Below the pieces are notes generated by a model, which was not told where the DNA came from, did no database searches, and was given only the letters and a program-made list of their open reading frames with translations. Positions 48,649 to 58,589 of a stretch of 64,000 nucleotides of DNA are shown in pieces. Position 1 is the stretch's first letter, and each line of letters opens with the position of its first letter. The stretch is from Gulosibacter sp. 10 (GTDB lineage: Bacteria > Actinomycetota > Actinomycetes > Actinomycetales > Microbacteriaceae), in contig NZ_FUIC01000012.1 of assembly GCF_900163695.1 (NCBI RefSeq), positions 124,001-188,000 on the forward strand. The letters are read 5' to 3'. A program made the translations under genes and the position numbers.

Positions 48649-50316
48649 ATGAACGACTCGACTCTGACCCCAGTACTCGCCGCCGCGGTACGCGCCGCGC
48701 TCGACCGACGCGAAGGCGGCGAAGCCCTCGAACCGACCGCGGAGGATCTCAAGCTCGAGCGTCCTCGCAACCGCGAGCACGGCGACTGGGCCTCGAACGT
48801 CGCGATGCGCTTCGCGAAGCGGGTCGGCACGAACCCGCGCGAGCTCGCGCAGGAGATCGCCGAGGGGCTCGAGGAGCATCCCTCGGTGAAGCGCGTCGAG
48901 GTGGCGGGCCCGGGCTTCATCAACATCACGCTCGACGAGGCCGCCGCGGGCGAGCTCGCGCGCGAGATCGTCGCGGCGGGGGAGCACTACGGGTCCGGCG
49001 GCTCGCTCGAGGGGCGCAGCATCAACCTCGAGTTCGTCTCGGCCAACCCGACCGGCCCCATCCACCTCGGCGGGGCGCGCTGGGCGGCCGTGGGGGACTC
49101 CCTCGCGCGCGTGCTCTCAGCGGCCGGCGCCGACGTGACCCGCGAGTACTACTTCAACGACCACGGCGCGCAGATCGACCGCTTCGCCGGCTCCCTCGTG
49201 GCCGCGCACCTCGGCGAGCCCGCGCCCGAGGACGGCTACGCGGGCCAGTACATCGTCGACATCGCGAACGAGGTCGCCGCGGCGCACGCCGAGGAGCTCG
49301 CCGTCGCGCCCGACCGCGCGGCCCGGCAAGAGGTGTTCCGCACGCACGGCGTGGAGCTCATGTTCGGCGCGATCCGCGAGAAGCTCGAGGAGTTCCGCGT
49401 GCACTTCGACGTGTTCTTCCACGAGGACTCCGTGCACACCGACGGGTCCGTGGACCTCGCGATCCAGCGCCTGCGCGACCTCGGCCGCATCTACGAGGCG
49501 GAGGGCGCGGTGTGGCTGCGCACGACCGATTTCGGCGACGACAAGGACCGGGTCATCATCCGCTCGAACGGCGAGCCCACCTATTTCGCCGGGGACATCG
49601 GCTACTACCTCAACAAGCGCGAGCGCGGCTTCGACGAGTGCCTCTACATGCTCGGCGCGGACCACCACGGCTACATCGGCCGCATGATGGCGATGGCGGA
49701 GAGCTTCGGCGACGTGCCGAACGTGAACATGCAGATCCTCATCGGCCAGATGGTGAACCTCGTCAAGGACGGCCAGCCCGTGCGGATGTCCAAGCGCGCC
49801 GGCACGATCGTCACGCTCGACGACCTCGTGGACGCCGTCGGGGTTGACGCGGCGCGCTACTCGCTCGTGCGCTCCTCGACCAACACGTCGATCGACATCG
49901 ACCTCGACCTGCTCGTGAGCCGCTCCAACGACAACCCCGTCTACTACGTGCAGTACGCGCACGCGCGCACCCGCGCCGTGGCCCGCAACGCGGCCCAGGC
50001 GGGGATCGACGGCGGGGCGTTCGACCCCGCGACGCTCGCGCACGCGGCGGAAAACGAGCTGCTGGGCCAGCTCCGCGAATTCCCGCGCATCCTCGAGGTC
50101 GCGGCGACCGAGCGGGAGCCGCACCGCGTCGCGCGGTACCTCGAGGACCTCGCCGCCGCGTACAACCGCTGGTACGACAACTGCCGCGTCATCCCGCAGG
50201 GCGATGCGCCCGTCGAGGCGGTGCACTCGAGCCGGTTCGTGCTCAACGAGGCCGCGTCGCAGGTGCTCCGGAACGGGCTCGGGCTGCTCGGGGTCGACGC
50301 GCCGGAGCGGATGTAG
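48649..50316 (+). CDS. argS: Arginyl-tRNA synthetase
   Basis: 555 residues; ATG 48649 is 8 bases after TACGAT (48635-48640), so probably leaderless. Class I synthetase motifs: [18 protein letters not shown] (the HIGH-equivalent) and VRMSKRAGT (KMSK loop). The N-terminal Add-1 domain and the C-terminal DALR anticodon-binding domain ([12 protein letters not shown], FRxx) are in normal positions. It charges tRNA-Arg with arginine and does so only with tRNA bound; a tRNA-Arg gene is next door. Confidence 0.97.
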   Translation: MNDSTLTPVLAAAVRAALDRREGGEALEPTAEDLKLERPRNREHGDWASNVAMRFAKRVGTNPRELAQEIAEGLEEHPSVKRVEVAGPGFINITLDEAAAGELAREIVAAGEHYGSGGSLEGRSINLEFVSANPTGPIHLGGARWAAVGDSLARVLSAAGADVTREYYFNDHGAQIDRFAGSLVAAHLGEPAPEDGYAGQYIVDIANEVAAAHAEELAVAPDRAARQEVFRTHGVELMFGAIREKLEEFRVHFDVFFHEDSVHTDGSVDLAIQRLRDLGRIYEAEGAVWLRTTDFGDDKDRVIIRSNGEPTYFAGDIGYYLNKRERGFDECLYMLGADHHGYIGRMMAMAESFGDVPNVNMQILIGQMVNLVKDGQPVRMSKRAGTIVTLDDLVDAVGVDAARYSLVRSSTNTSIDIDLDLLVSRSNDNPVYYVQYAHARTRAVARNAAQAGIDGGAFDPATLAHAAENELLGQLREFPRILEVAATEREPHRVARYLEDLAAAYNRWYDNCRVIPQGDAPVEAVHSSRFVLNEAASQVLRNGLGLLGVDAPERM

Positions 50317-50319
50317 CGC

Positions 50320-51066
50320 ATGGCGCGACGTCGACGCATCCGCGGACTCGGCTGGTGGATCGCGCTGGTCGCGATCATCGTCGTGCCGCTCTCGGCCGAG
50401 TTCGCGGCGCGGGGCGTCGTCGGCCACGTGGCCGCGAGCGAGACGGAGAAGGCGCTCCCGGAGGGCGTGGCCGCGGAGGTGAGCGCCTCGACGACGGGCT
50501 GGTGCGTGCTGTGCGAGCTCATCGGGGGCGAGCTCTCGGGCCTCCGCCTGGAGAGCGATTCGCTCACCTTCGGCGGCGCGACGGGCGCGGTCGCGCTCGA
50601 GGCCCGGCAGGTGGACCTCGAGCAGCCCATCGCGGTCGGCGCGCTCGACGGCACCCTCACGATCGACGAGGCGCAGCTGAACACCCTGCTGCAGGAGGTC
50701 GCGGCCGAGTCGGGGCTGTCGATCGACGATGTGCGGCTGCAGGACGGCCGACTGGGGTACGCGACCTCCTTCTCGGCCTTCGGCGCCGAGGTGCGGGTGG
50801 ATGTGAGCGCCTCGGTCCGGGTGCAGAGCGGCGGCCGGCTGCAGATCCTCGCGGAGGATCTGTCGCTCAGCGCCGGCTCGGTGGGCACCGACATCCCGGT
50901 GGACCCCGAGCGCTTCTCGCTGCAGATCTGCGCCGCGCAGTACCTGCCGGAGATGCTCCAGATCACGTCGGTCTCCGTCGTCGAGGACCGGCTCGAGATC
51001 GGCTATCGCGCCGACCGGGCGTTCACGCTCGCCGCGGAGTCCTTCCAGACCCTCGGGGCCTGCTGA
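50320..51066 (+). CDS. LmeA-like (DUF2993) phospholipid-binding protein
   Basis: 248 residues, ATG 50320, 3 bases after argS. A basic N-terminus (MARRRRIRG) precedes one helix (WWIALVAIIVVPLSAEF) that probably anchors the protein or acts as a signal; the rest is a DUF2993 tubular lipid-binding beta domain with alternating hydrophobic strands. Two Cys (GWCVLCELIG) may form a disulfide. In mycobacteria LmeA supports lipomannan elongation. Function here is inferred from fold only. Confidence 0.75.
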   Translation: MARRRRIRGLGWWIALVAIIVVPLSAEFAARGVVGHVAASETEKALPEGVAAEVSASTTGWCVLCELIGGELSGLRLESDSLTFGGATGAVALEARQVDLEQPIAVGALDGTLTIDEAQLNTLLQEVAAESGLSIDDVRLQDGRLGYATSFSAFGAEVRVDVSASVRVQSGGRLQILAEDLSLSAGSVGTDIPVDPERFSLQICAAQYLPEMLQITSVSVVEDRLEIGYRADRAFTLAAESFQTLGAC

Positions 51067-51237
51067 TTGCCGCACCCGGTCCTCTAGACTGATCACCAGC
51101 ATCCGGCGAGTCATCCGCTGGAGGGAATTCGCGCCGCGCGCATTGGGGCGGCGCGGACGAAGTGTTTCAATAGGCGGTGCGGCTCGCACGACCTCGGCAG
51201 CACCCGGCCGCCAGATTCCCGAACAAGGAGTTCCACC

Positions 51238-52650
51238 ATGACGTACGACCCGAACGCCGGAAACCAGAATCCGTGGGGTCAGCAGCCGGGGCAGGGCCAG
51301 CAGCCCGAGAACGGCCGGCCGCAGCCCGGGCAGGGCGACGACTTCGGGCAGGGGCAGTACGGCCAGGGTCAATACGGACAGGGCCAGTACGGGCAGTCGC
51401 CGCAGTTCGGCGGTGACGCCCCCTATTCGCAGTACGGCCAGCAGGCCTCCGGTCAGGACTCCTACGGTCAGGACTCCTACGGCCAGGGCGCGAACGGCCA
51501 GCAGGGCGCGGGGCAGCCCGGATCGGAGCAGGGCGGCTACGGCTCGAGCGATTTCGGCCAGGGCGGCTACGGCGCCGGCGAGTACGGGCAGTCCTCCTAC
51601 GGGCAATCGGATTCGAACTCCTACGGGCAGTACGGCCAGCAGGACCAGCCCACGCAGCAGTACGGCTCCGGGGACGGCTTCCAGCAGACCGAGCCCTCGG
51701 TGTTCGGCCAGCAGGACTCGTACGGCCAGCAGGATTCGTACGGCCAGGGCGGGTACGGCCAGCAGTCGTTCGGGCAGCAGGGCGACTCCGCCTCGCAGCA
51801 CTCCTACGGCCAGGGCTACGGTCAGCCCGAGACCCAGTCCTACGGCGGGTACGGCCAGGACGCCAATAATCCCTACGCGGGCGCCTACGGCGAGGCCCCC
51901 GCGCCCTCCTCGGGCACGTCCGGCGCGCCCAAGAAGAAGGGCAAGGGCATGCTCATCGGCCTCATCTCGGGAGGCGTCGTGCTGCTGCTCGTCATCGGCC
52001 TGGCGGCCTGGGAGTTCATCGGGCGCGGATCCGCCGCGAACGGCTACGAGGCGCTGATCGCCGACCAGGGGCTGAGCATCGGCGAGGACCCCATCGAGGG
52101 CGACTTCGACGGCTCCTTCGGCGGCGGCCTCTACGTGCTCGAGAGCCTGCAGGGCAAGTACTCCGAGGTCACGCTCACGGGCAGCGACCTGCAGACGGCC
52201 GACGGCCCGGTCGACGTCACCTACACGCTCAAGCAGGCTCCCTCGGACGCCGACGGCGTCATCGACACGGTCACCGTGGACGTGAACGTGCCCGCGGAGA
52301 GCCTGCTCACGGGCGAAGCCGAGTTCGAGGGCGGCAACGTCGAGCTCACCGACGACGGCATCGTGGTCTCGATGTCGCAGTACGGCATGACCATGGAGAT
52401 GGTCATGCAGGTGAAGCCCGTCGACGGGTGGATGGTCTTCGAGATCGTGAGCGCCACGCAGGACGGCAGCGACATGCTCAGCTCCATCCCCGAGGACCAG
52501 CGGTCGATGCAGCAGGACATCTGCGAGGGCAGCGGCCTCGAGCCCTACGTGAGCGAGGCCGAGATCACCGCCGAGGGCATCCACCTGCAGTGGACCCTTT
52601 ACGACGTGGACACGAACGACCTCGCGGGGGCGTTCTGCCTGGGCGGCTGA
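51238..52650 (+). CDS. Single-pass membrane protein with Tyr-Gly-Gln-rich low-complexity cytoplasmic domain
   Basis: 470 residues, ATG 51238 after AAGGAG. Residues 1-230 consist almost only of Gly, Gln, Ser, Tyr, Asp and Asn, with about 16 YGQ units (many as SYGQ or GQYGQ). A basic stretch PKKKGKG (about 230-236) and one helix (MLIGLISGGVVLLLVIGLAA, 238-257) follow; the C-terminal 210 residues are a beta-rich extracytoplasmic domain with two late Cys (QDICEG, GAFCLGG). The Lys patch puts the repeat domain in the cytoplasm. Related to the DUF4190/SHOCT-like actinobacterial proteins only in layout; function unknown. Confidence 0.82.
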   Translation: MTYDPNAGNQNPWGQQPGQGQQPENGRPQPGQGDDFGQGQYGQGQYGQGQYGQSPQFGGDAPYSQYGQQASGQDSYGQDSYGQGANGQQGAGQPGSEQGGYGSSDFGQGGYGAGEYGQSSYGQSDSNSYGQYGQQDQPTQQYGSGDGFQQTEPSVFGQQDSYGQQDSYGQGGYGQQSFGQQGDSASQHSYGQGYGQPETQSYGGYGQDANNPYAGAYGEAPAPSSGTSGAPKKKGKGMLIGLISGGVVLLLVIGLAAWEFIGRGSAANGYEALIADQGLSIGEDPIEGDFDGSFGGGLYVLESLQGKYSEVTLTGSDLQTADGPVDVTYTLKQAPSDADGVIDTVTVDVNVPAESLLTGEAEFEGGNVELTDDGIVVSMSQYGMTMEMVMQVKPVDGWMVFEIVSATQDGSDMLSSIPEDQRSMQQDICEGSGLEPYVSEAEITAEGIHLQWTLYDVDTNDLAGAFCLGG

Positions 52651-52656
52651 GGCCCT

Positions 52657-52683
52657 GATCGGGGCGCGGCCCGCGCCCCGATC
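52657..52683. terminator. Hairpin after the YGQ-rich gene
   Basis: 12-bp perfect stem (52657-52668 with 52672-52683), loop GCC, no T-run. It separates the gene from lysA. Confidence 0.6.
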
Positions 52684-52724
52684 GAGGAAGCGGTGGGACT
52701 CTCCGACCCGGTAGGATGACCGGG

Positions 52725-54161
52725 ATGCAGAATCCCACCGCTTCTCCGTTTTCCAGTCCGCTCGCCCCGACATGGCTCCGCCCCCCGGAAGGCGATCTCA
52801 ACCGACTCGACGGAAATGTGTGGTCGAGCACCGCCTCGCGCACCCCGGACGGCGAGCTGCTCCTCGGCGGCGTGCGGGCCTCCGAGCTGCTGGAGCGCTT
52901 CGGCTCGCCGCTCTACGTCGTCGACGAGGCGGATATGCGTACCCGGGCCGAGGGCGCCGCGGCGGCGTTCGCCGAGGCGTTCCGCGCCATCGGCGCGGAG
53001 GTCGAGCTGCACTACGCGTCGAAGGCGTTCCTCTCGATCGACATCGCCCGCTGGATGGCGGAGGCCGGTCTCGGACTCGACGTGGCCTCGGGCGGGGAGC
53101 TCGAGGTCGCGCTGGCCGCCGGCATCGAGCCGGCCCGGATCGGCCTGCACGGCAACAACAAGTCCCGCGCCGAGATCCGGCGCGCCGTCGAGGCCGGCCT
53201 CGGCTCCATCATCGTCGACTCGCTGCAGGAGATCGAGCGCATCGGCGAGGTCGCGGCGGAGCTCGGCCGCGTGCAGCCGGTGATGATCCGCCTGAACGCG
53301 GGGATCCACGCCTCCACGCACTCGTATCTCGCGACCAGCCACGAGGACCAGAAGTTCGGTCTCACGTTCGACGTGGCCCGCACCGCCGCGGCGCGCATCC
53401 GCGAACTCGACTCGCTCGAGCTGCTCGGCCTCCACTCGCACATCGGCTCCTCGATCTACGAGGCGGCCGGCTTCGGCGCCGCGGCCGAGAAACTCATGCG
53501 CTTCCGAGCCGAGCTGCTCGAGGGCGGCCCCGTGCCCGAGGTGAACCTCGGCGGCGGCTTCGGCATCGCGTATCTCCCGAGCGACGACGCGCCGACCCTC
53601 GACGCGCTCGCGCGGGGCATCGCCGGCGAGGTCGCGCGGGTGTGCGAGGAGACCGGCAGCGACATGCCGCGGATCACCTTCGAACCTGGCCGCGCGATCG
53701 CGGGCCCCGCCGGGACGACCCTGTACACGGTCGGCACCACGAAGGACGTCTCTGTGCCGCTCGAGGGCGGGGGAGCGGCCCGGCGGCGGTACGTGGCGGT
53801 GGACGGCGGGATGAGCGACAACATCCGCCCGGCCCTCTACGGGTCGAACTACTGCGCGCGCCTCGCGAACCGCGTCTCCGAGGCTGCCCCGCAGCTCGTG
53901 CGCGTGGTGGGCAAGCACTGCGAGTCGGGCGACATCGTGGTCCACGACGACTACCTGCCCGAGGACGTCGCCCCGGACGACCTGCTCGCGGTGCCCGCCA
54001 CGGGCGCCTACTGCTGGTCGATGGCGAGCCACTACAACTATCTCGACCGCCCCGCCGTCGTCGCGGTCCGAGACGGTTCGGCGCGCACCCTCGTGCGCCG
54101 GATCACCATTGACGATCTGCTCGCGGCCGACACCGCGTGGACCCCGGAGGAGAACAGCTAG
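52725..54161 (+). CDS. lysA: Diaminopimelate decarboxylase
   Basis: 478 residues. TAGGAT (52712-52717) is 7 bases before ATG 52725, so this start is preferred over the in-frame ATG 52716, and the mRNA should be leaderless. Fold-type III PLP enzyme: PLP Lys in HYASKAFLSI, LHSHIGSS, GGGFGIAY, FEPGRAIAGPAG and the substrate-binding Cys in VGKHCESGDIV. It makes lysine from meso-diaminopimelate. It is followed without a gap by hom. Confidence 0.97.
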   Translation: MQNPTASPFSSPLAPTWLRPPEGDLNRLDGNVWSSTASRTPDGELLLGGVRASELLERFGSPLYVVDEADMRTRAEGAAAAFAEAFRAIGAEVELHYASKAFLSIDIARWMAEAGLGLDVASGGELEVALAAGIEPARIGLHGNNKSRAEIRRAVEAGLGSIIVDSLQEIERIGEVAAELGRVQPVMIRLNAGIHASTHSYLATSHEDQKFGLTFDVARTAAARIRELDSLELLGLHSHIGSSIYEAAGFGAAAEKLMRFRAELLEGGPVPEVNLGGGFGIAYLPSDDAPTLDALARGIAGEVARVCEETGSDMPRITFEPGRAIAGPAGTTLYTVGTTKDVSVPLEGGGAARRRYVAVDGGMSDNIRPALYGSNYCARLANRVSEAAPQLVRVVGKHCESGDIVVHDDYLPEDVAPDDLLAVPATGAYCWSMASHYNYLDRPAVVAVRDGSARTLVRRITIDDLLAADTAWTPEENS

Positions 54162-55499
54162 ATGAACGAGAAACGCACCATCAAGGTGGCCCTGCTCGGG
54201 GCCGGTTCGGTCGGCAGCCAGGTCGCCCGGCTCCTGCTCGAGCAGGCCGACGAGTACGAGCGCCGCGTGGGCACGCGCCTCGAGCTCATCGGGATCTCCG
54301 TTCGGAACGTGGACGGCAGGCGCGATGTCGAGCTGCCCCGGGAGCTCTACACCACCGACGCGGAGCGGCTGATCCTCTCCGCCGATGTCGTGATCGAGCT
54401 CATGGGCGGCCTGCACCCGGCGCTCGAGCTCATCACGCTCGCACTGGAGTCGGGCGCCGACGTGGTCACCGCGAACAAGGCGCTGCTCGCGCATCACGGC
54501 GCGGAGCTGTTCGAGCTGGCCGAGCGCGTCGGCGCGCAGCTCTACTACGAGGCGGCCGTGGGCGGCGCGATCCCGATCATCCGGCCCCTGCGCGAGAACC
54601 TCGGCGGGGACCGGGTCGAGCGGATCCTCGGCATCGTCAACGGCACGACCAACTACATCCTCGACCGCATGCACACCCGCGGGGACTCCTTCGAGGAGTC
54701 GCTGCGCATCGCGACGGACCTCGGCTACGCGGAGGCCGACCCGACCGCCGACATCGAGGGCTACGACGCCCAGCAGAAGGCCGCGATCCTCGCCTCCATC
54801 GCCTTCCACACCAGCGTCCCCGTCGACGAGGTGCACCGCGAGGGCATCACCTCGGTCTCGATCGAGCAGATCGAGGACGCCAAGCGGGCGGGCTTCGTGG
54901 TCAAGCTCCTGGCCATCTGCGAGCGCGTGGCGGCGCCCGGGGACGGCCCCGACCGGGTCTCGGCCCGCGTCTACCCGGCCCTCGTGCCGGAGGCGCATCC
55001 CCTCGCCAGCGTGCACGGCGGGAACAACGCCATCTTCGTCGAGGCCGAGGCGGCCGGCTCCCTCATGTTCTACGGCGCCGGAGCCGGCGGCGTGGAGACC
55101 GCTTCGGCGGTGCTGGGCGATCTCGTCGCCGCCGCCCGCCGGCACCTCCTGGGAGGCCCGGGCCTCGGCGAGTCGATGGATGCGGACCTCCCCGTGCTCG
55201 GGGTGGCGGAGATCGACACGAGCTACCAGATCTCGCTCGAGGCCGAGGACGAGGCGGGCATCCTCGCGGGCATCGCGCAGACCTTCGCGGAGCACGGCGT
55301 CTCGGTGGCGACCCTCGAGCAGGCGGCGCCCGCGACGGACGAGGACGGCGAGGTCGCGGAGGACGCCCGCGCGACGCTCGTGATCGGCACCCACCGGGCC
55401 AAGGAGGGCTCGCTCTCGAAGCTCGTCGACGCGCTCGCCCAGAGCCCGGCCGTGCACCGCGTGAACGGCGTGCTCCGAGTCGAAGGCGCGAACGCATGA
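54162..55499 (+). CDS. hom: Homoserine dehydrogenase
   Basis: 445 residues, ATG 54162 immediately after the lysA TAG. The nucleotide-binding loop LLGAGSVGSQVARLL, the catalytic segment VTANKALLAHHG, and GIVNGTTNYIL with YAEADPTADIEGYDA are diagnostic. A C-terminal ACT domain (about residues 360-440, EDEAGILAGIAQTFAEHGVS) allows threonine feedback. It reduces aspartate semialdehyde to homoserine, shared by threonine and methionine routes. Overlaps thrB by 4 bases. Confidence 0.97.
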   Translation: MNEKRTIKVALLGAGSVGSQVARLLLEQADEYERRVGTRLELIGISVRNVDGRRDVELPRELYTTDAERLILSADVVIELMGGLHPALELITLALESGADVVTANKALLAHHGAELFELAERVGAQLYYEAAVGGAIPIIRPLRENLGGDRVERILGIVNGTTNYILDRMHTRGDSFEESLRIATDLGYAEADPTADIEGYDAQQKAAILASIAFHTSVPVDEVHREGITSVSIEQIEDAKRAGFVVKLLAICERVAAPGDGPDRVSARVYPALVPEAHPLASVHGGNNAIFVEAEAAGSLMFYGAGAGGVETASAVLGDLVAAARRHLLGGPGLGESMDADLPVLGVAEIDTSYQISLEAEDEAGILAGIAQTFAEHGVSVATLEQAAPATDEDGEVAEDARATLVIGTHRAKEGSLSKLVDALAQSPAVHRVNGVLRVEGANA

Positions 55500-56449
55500 G
55501 CCGTGTGACGGAGGGCCGCCGCGTCCTCGTGCGGGTCCCCGCGACCAGCGCCAACCTGGGGCCCGGGTTCGACACGCTCGGCCTCGCGCTCGCCGAGTAC
55601 GACGAGGTCGAGATCGAGACGATCGAGCCGGGCCGCTACGAGATCGAGGTCGAGGGGGTCGGCGCGGGCGAGGTGCCCACCGACGAGTCCCACCTCGTCG
55701 TGCAGGCGCTCCACTACGCGCTCGACCAGCTCGGATACGAGCGGCCGGGGCTGCGGCTCCGGGCCAGGAACACCATTCCCCACGGCCGCGGCCTCGGGTC
55801 ATCCGGCGCGGCCATCGTCGCCGGCGTCGTCGGCGCGGCCGGCCTCATCGGCGACCGGGAGTCGGTCTCGAGCGAGCGGCTGCTCCGCTTCGCCACCGAT
55901 CTCGAGGGCCACCCCGACAACGTGGCGCCCTGCCTGTTCGGCGGACTCACGATCGCCTGGATGGCCGCCGACGGCGAGCCCCGCTCCAAGCGGCTGATGG
56001 TCGACCGCGGCGTCTCGCTGCTCGTGCTCGTGCCGGAGGAGACCATGTCGACCTCGGTGGCGCGCTCCCTGCAGCCCTCGCAGGTGCCCCATGCGGACGC
56101 GATCTTCAACCTGTCCCGCGCGGCGCTGCTCGTCGCGGCGCTCGCGCAGAGCCCGGAGCTGCTGTTCGAATCCACAGAGGACCGGCTGCACCAGAGCTAC
56201 CGGGCCTCCGCGATGCCGAAGACGAAGGCGCTGATCGACGAGCTGCGGGCCGAGGGCCTCGCCGCGGTCGTCTCGGGGGCGGGGCCGAGCGTGCTCGTGC
56301 TGGCCGACGACCCGGCGGCGCGACTCCGGGCCGCCGAGATCGCGGCCGCCCACACCGATACGACCTGGACCGCGTATCCCACGGCCGTGGATATCCAGGG
56401 TGCTACAGTTGAAGAGGTTTCGAAACAGACGGTGTCACCGTCGGCCTAG
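55496..56449 (+). CDS. thrB: Homoserine kinase
   Basis: 317 residues, ATG overlapping the hom stop. GHMP kinase: VRVPATSANLGPGFDTLGLAL at the N-terminus, ATP loop IPHGRGLGSSGAAIVAG, and the C-terminal VVSGAGPSVLVLAD. It phosphorylates homoserine for threonine synthesis. Threonine synthase (thrC), usually between hom and thrB in related genomes, is not here. Confidence 0.96.
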   Translation: MSRVTEGRRVLVRVPATSANLGPGFDTLGLALAEYDEVEIETIEPGRYEIEVEGVGAGEVPTDESHLVVQALHYALDQLGYERPGLRLRARNTIPHGRGLGSSGAAIVAGVVGAAGLIGDRESVSSERLLRFATDLEGHPDNVAPCLFGGLTIAWMAADGEPRSKRLMVDRGVSLLVLVPEETMSTSVARSLQPSQVPHADAIFNLSRAALLVAALAQSPELLFESTEDRLHQSYRASAMPKTKALIDELRAEGLAAVVSGAGPSVLVLADDPAARLRAAEIAAAHTDTTWTAYPTAVDIQGATVEEVSKQTVSPSA

Positions 56450-56612
56450 CGTCGATACGCGGGGCCTCGGAACGCATTGATGTGAGGCGACGCCGCAACC
56501 AGACGCGGTTCAACTCCTGCCCGGTTTCGCGCAGACGCGATCGCGGTTGCCGCTGCCTCATTCCACACCTGCGCGCTATCGCCTGCGCGCCATCACCCAA
56601 GGAATTGCAACT

Positions 56613-58589
56613 ATGACCGACACTTCACACGGTGCCGAAGCGGCGTCCACGCAGCACGAAGAGCAGAGCCGTCCGCTCAGCTCCATGCGTGTCGCCGACC
56701 TCCAGACCATCGCCCAGGGCCTCGGAATCAAGGGCGCCGCGCGCATGCGCAAGACGGTGCTGATCGAGGCCATCGAGGCCGCCCGCGCCGGACAGGGCGC
56801 CAAGCCCGCCGCGAAGAGCGCCGAGCAGCCGGCCGCGAAGGCCGAGCCGGAGGCCGCGGCCCCCGAGCGGGAGGCCGCTAAGGCCGAGAGCGCTCCCGAG
56901 CAGGGCGAGCAGCCCCGCGGCCGGGGCGGGGCCAAGAGCAGGAAGGCGGAGCCGGCCGAGCAGGAGGAGGCGGCCGCCAAGGGCGAGGCCTCCGAGCGAC
57001 AGGCCGCCTCGAAGCCGCAGGAGGACGAGCAGCAGCCCTCGGGCCGCTCGCGCGGCCGCAACCGCGGCAAGCAGCGCGACCACGCCAAGCAGGATGCCGG
57101 CGCGCCCGAGTCGAAGCAGCCCTCCGAGTCGAAGCCGCGCAAGGGCGGCGATGGCAAGCCCTCCGCCGAGGACGAGAAGACGCTGACGCTGGACGACATC
57201 GTCCTGCCCCCGGCCCGGGACGAGCCGGAGGAGGCCGAGGAGGCGCGCTCCGAGCAGAAGTCCGAGCAGCAGGGCTCCGGCCGCAAGCGCAACCGGAATC
57301 GCAACCGCGGCAAGGGCCAGCAGGGCGAGGACTCGCAGAACGGCCCGCAGCAGGGCAAGCAGGAGGAGCAGAAGCAGGGCGGCCGCAACCGCGACCGCAA
57401 GCGCAACCAGCGCGACGACGCCGATCCCGAGATCGCGCCGGACGACGTGCTGCTGCCGATCGCCGGCATCCTCGACGTGCTCGACAACTACGCCTTCGTG
57501 CGCACCTCCGGCTACCTCGCGGGCGTCAACGACGTCTACGTCTCGCTCGGCCAGGTCAAGAAGTACGGCCTGCGCAAGGGCGACGCGATCGTCGGCGCGA
57601 TCCGCCAGCCCCGCGAGGGCGAGCACCAGGGCGGCCGTCAGAAGTACAACGCGCTCGTGCGCGTGGACACGATCAACGGCGAGACGCCCGAGCCCGGCCG
57701 CGAGCGGCCCGAGTTCGACCGGCTCACCCCGCTCTACCCGAACGAGCGCATCGTGCTCGAGACCAGGGACGGCCACGCCGCGCAGCGCATGATCGACCTC
57801 TTCGCGCCCATCGGCCGGGGCACGCGTGGGCTCATCGTGGCCCCGCCGAAGTCGGGCAAGTCGATCATGCTCGAGCGCATCGCGAACGCCATCGCCGAGA
57901 ACCACCCCGACACGCACCTCATGCTCGTGCTCGTGGACGAGCGCCCCGAGGAGGTCACCCGTCTCGAGCGCACCATCCACGGCGAGGTCGTGGCCTCCAC
58001 GTTCGACATGCCCGCGGAGAACCACACGACGATCGCGGAGCTCGCGATCGAGCGCGCGAAGCGGCTCGTTGAGCTCGGCCTCGACGTCGTGGTGCTGCTC
58101 GACTCCATCACGCAGCTGTGCCGCGCCTACAACCTCACGGCGCCCGCATCCGGCCGCATCATCGCCGGCGGCGTGGACGCCTCGGCCCTGTACCCGCCGA
58201 AGCGCTTCTTCGGCGCGGCCCGCAAGGTCGAGAACGGCGGCTCGCTCACCATCCTGGCCACCGCGATGGTCGAGACCGGCTCGCGCACCGACGAGGTCAT
58301 CCTCGAGGAGTTCCAGGGCACCGGCAACATGGAGCTGCGGCTGTCGCGCGAGATCGCCGACAAGCGCATCTTCCCGGCGGTCGACATCCAGCAGTCCTCG
58401 ACCCTGCACGAGGACCAGCTGCTGAGCGGCGACGAGCTCGAGGTCACCTGGTCCATCCGCCGCGCCCTGCACGGCGACGCGCAGGCGGCGCTGGAGTCGG
58501 TGCTCGAGCGGATCTCCTCGACCTCCTCGAACGAGGACTTCCTCGCCTCGGTGCGCGCCAACCCGATCAACGCCGGGAACGCGCAGTGA
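56613..58589 (+). CDS. rho: Transcription termination factor Rho with large basic/acidic insert
   Basis: 658 residues, ATG 56613 after AAGGA. Residues 22-62 are the Rho N-terminal helix bundle ([20 protein letters not shown]). Residues about 65-275 are a disordered insert rich in Ala, Glu, Gln, Arg, Asn with RG-type motifs ([21 protein letters not shown]). Then the RNA-binding cold-shock domain ([16 protein letters not shown]), Walker [12 protein letters not shown], Walker [15 protein letters not shown]. Inserts of this type are usual in actinobacteria and widen RNA binding. The 163-base region upstream (56450-56612) has no gene and is a long leader, possibly for autoregulation. The stop overlaps prfA. 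Confidence 0.97.
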   Translation: MTDTSHGAEAASTQHEEQSRPLSSMRVADLQTIAQGLGIKGAARMRKTVLIEAIEAARAGQGAKPAAKSAEQPAAKAEPEAAAPEREAAKAESAPEQGEQPRGRGGAKSRKAEPAEQEEAAAKGEASERQAASKPQEDEQQPSGRSRGRNRGKQRDHAKQDAGAPESKQPSESKPRKGGDGKPSAEDEKTLTLDDIVLPPARDEPEEAEEARSEQKSEQQGSGRKRNRNRNRGKGQQGEDSQNGPQQGKQEEQKQGGRNRDRKRNQRDDADPEIAPDDVLLPIAGILDVLDNYAFVRTSGYLAGVNDVYVSLGQVKKYGLRKGDAIVGAIRQPREGEHQGGRQKYNALVRVDTINGETPEPGRERPEFDRLTPLYPNERIVLETRDGHAAQRMIDLFAPIGRGTRGLIVAPPKSGKSIMLERIANAIAENHPDTHLMLVLVDERPEEVTRLERTIHGEVVASTFDMPAENHTTIAELAIERAKRLVELGLDVVVLLDSITQLCRAYNLTAPASGRIIAGGVDASALYPPKRFFGAARKVENGGSLTILATAMVETGSRTDEVILEEFQGTGNMELRLSREIADKRIFPAVDIQQSSTLHEDQLLSGDELEVTWSIRRALHGDAQAALESVLERISSTSSNEDFLASVRANPINAGNAQ

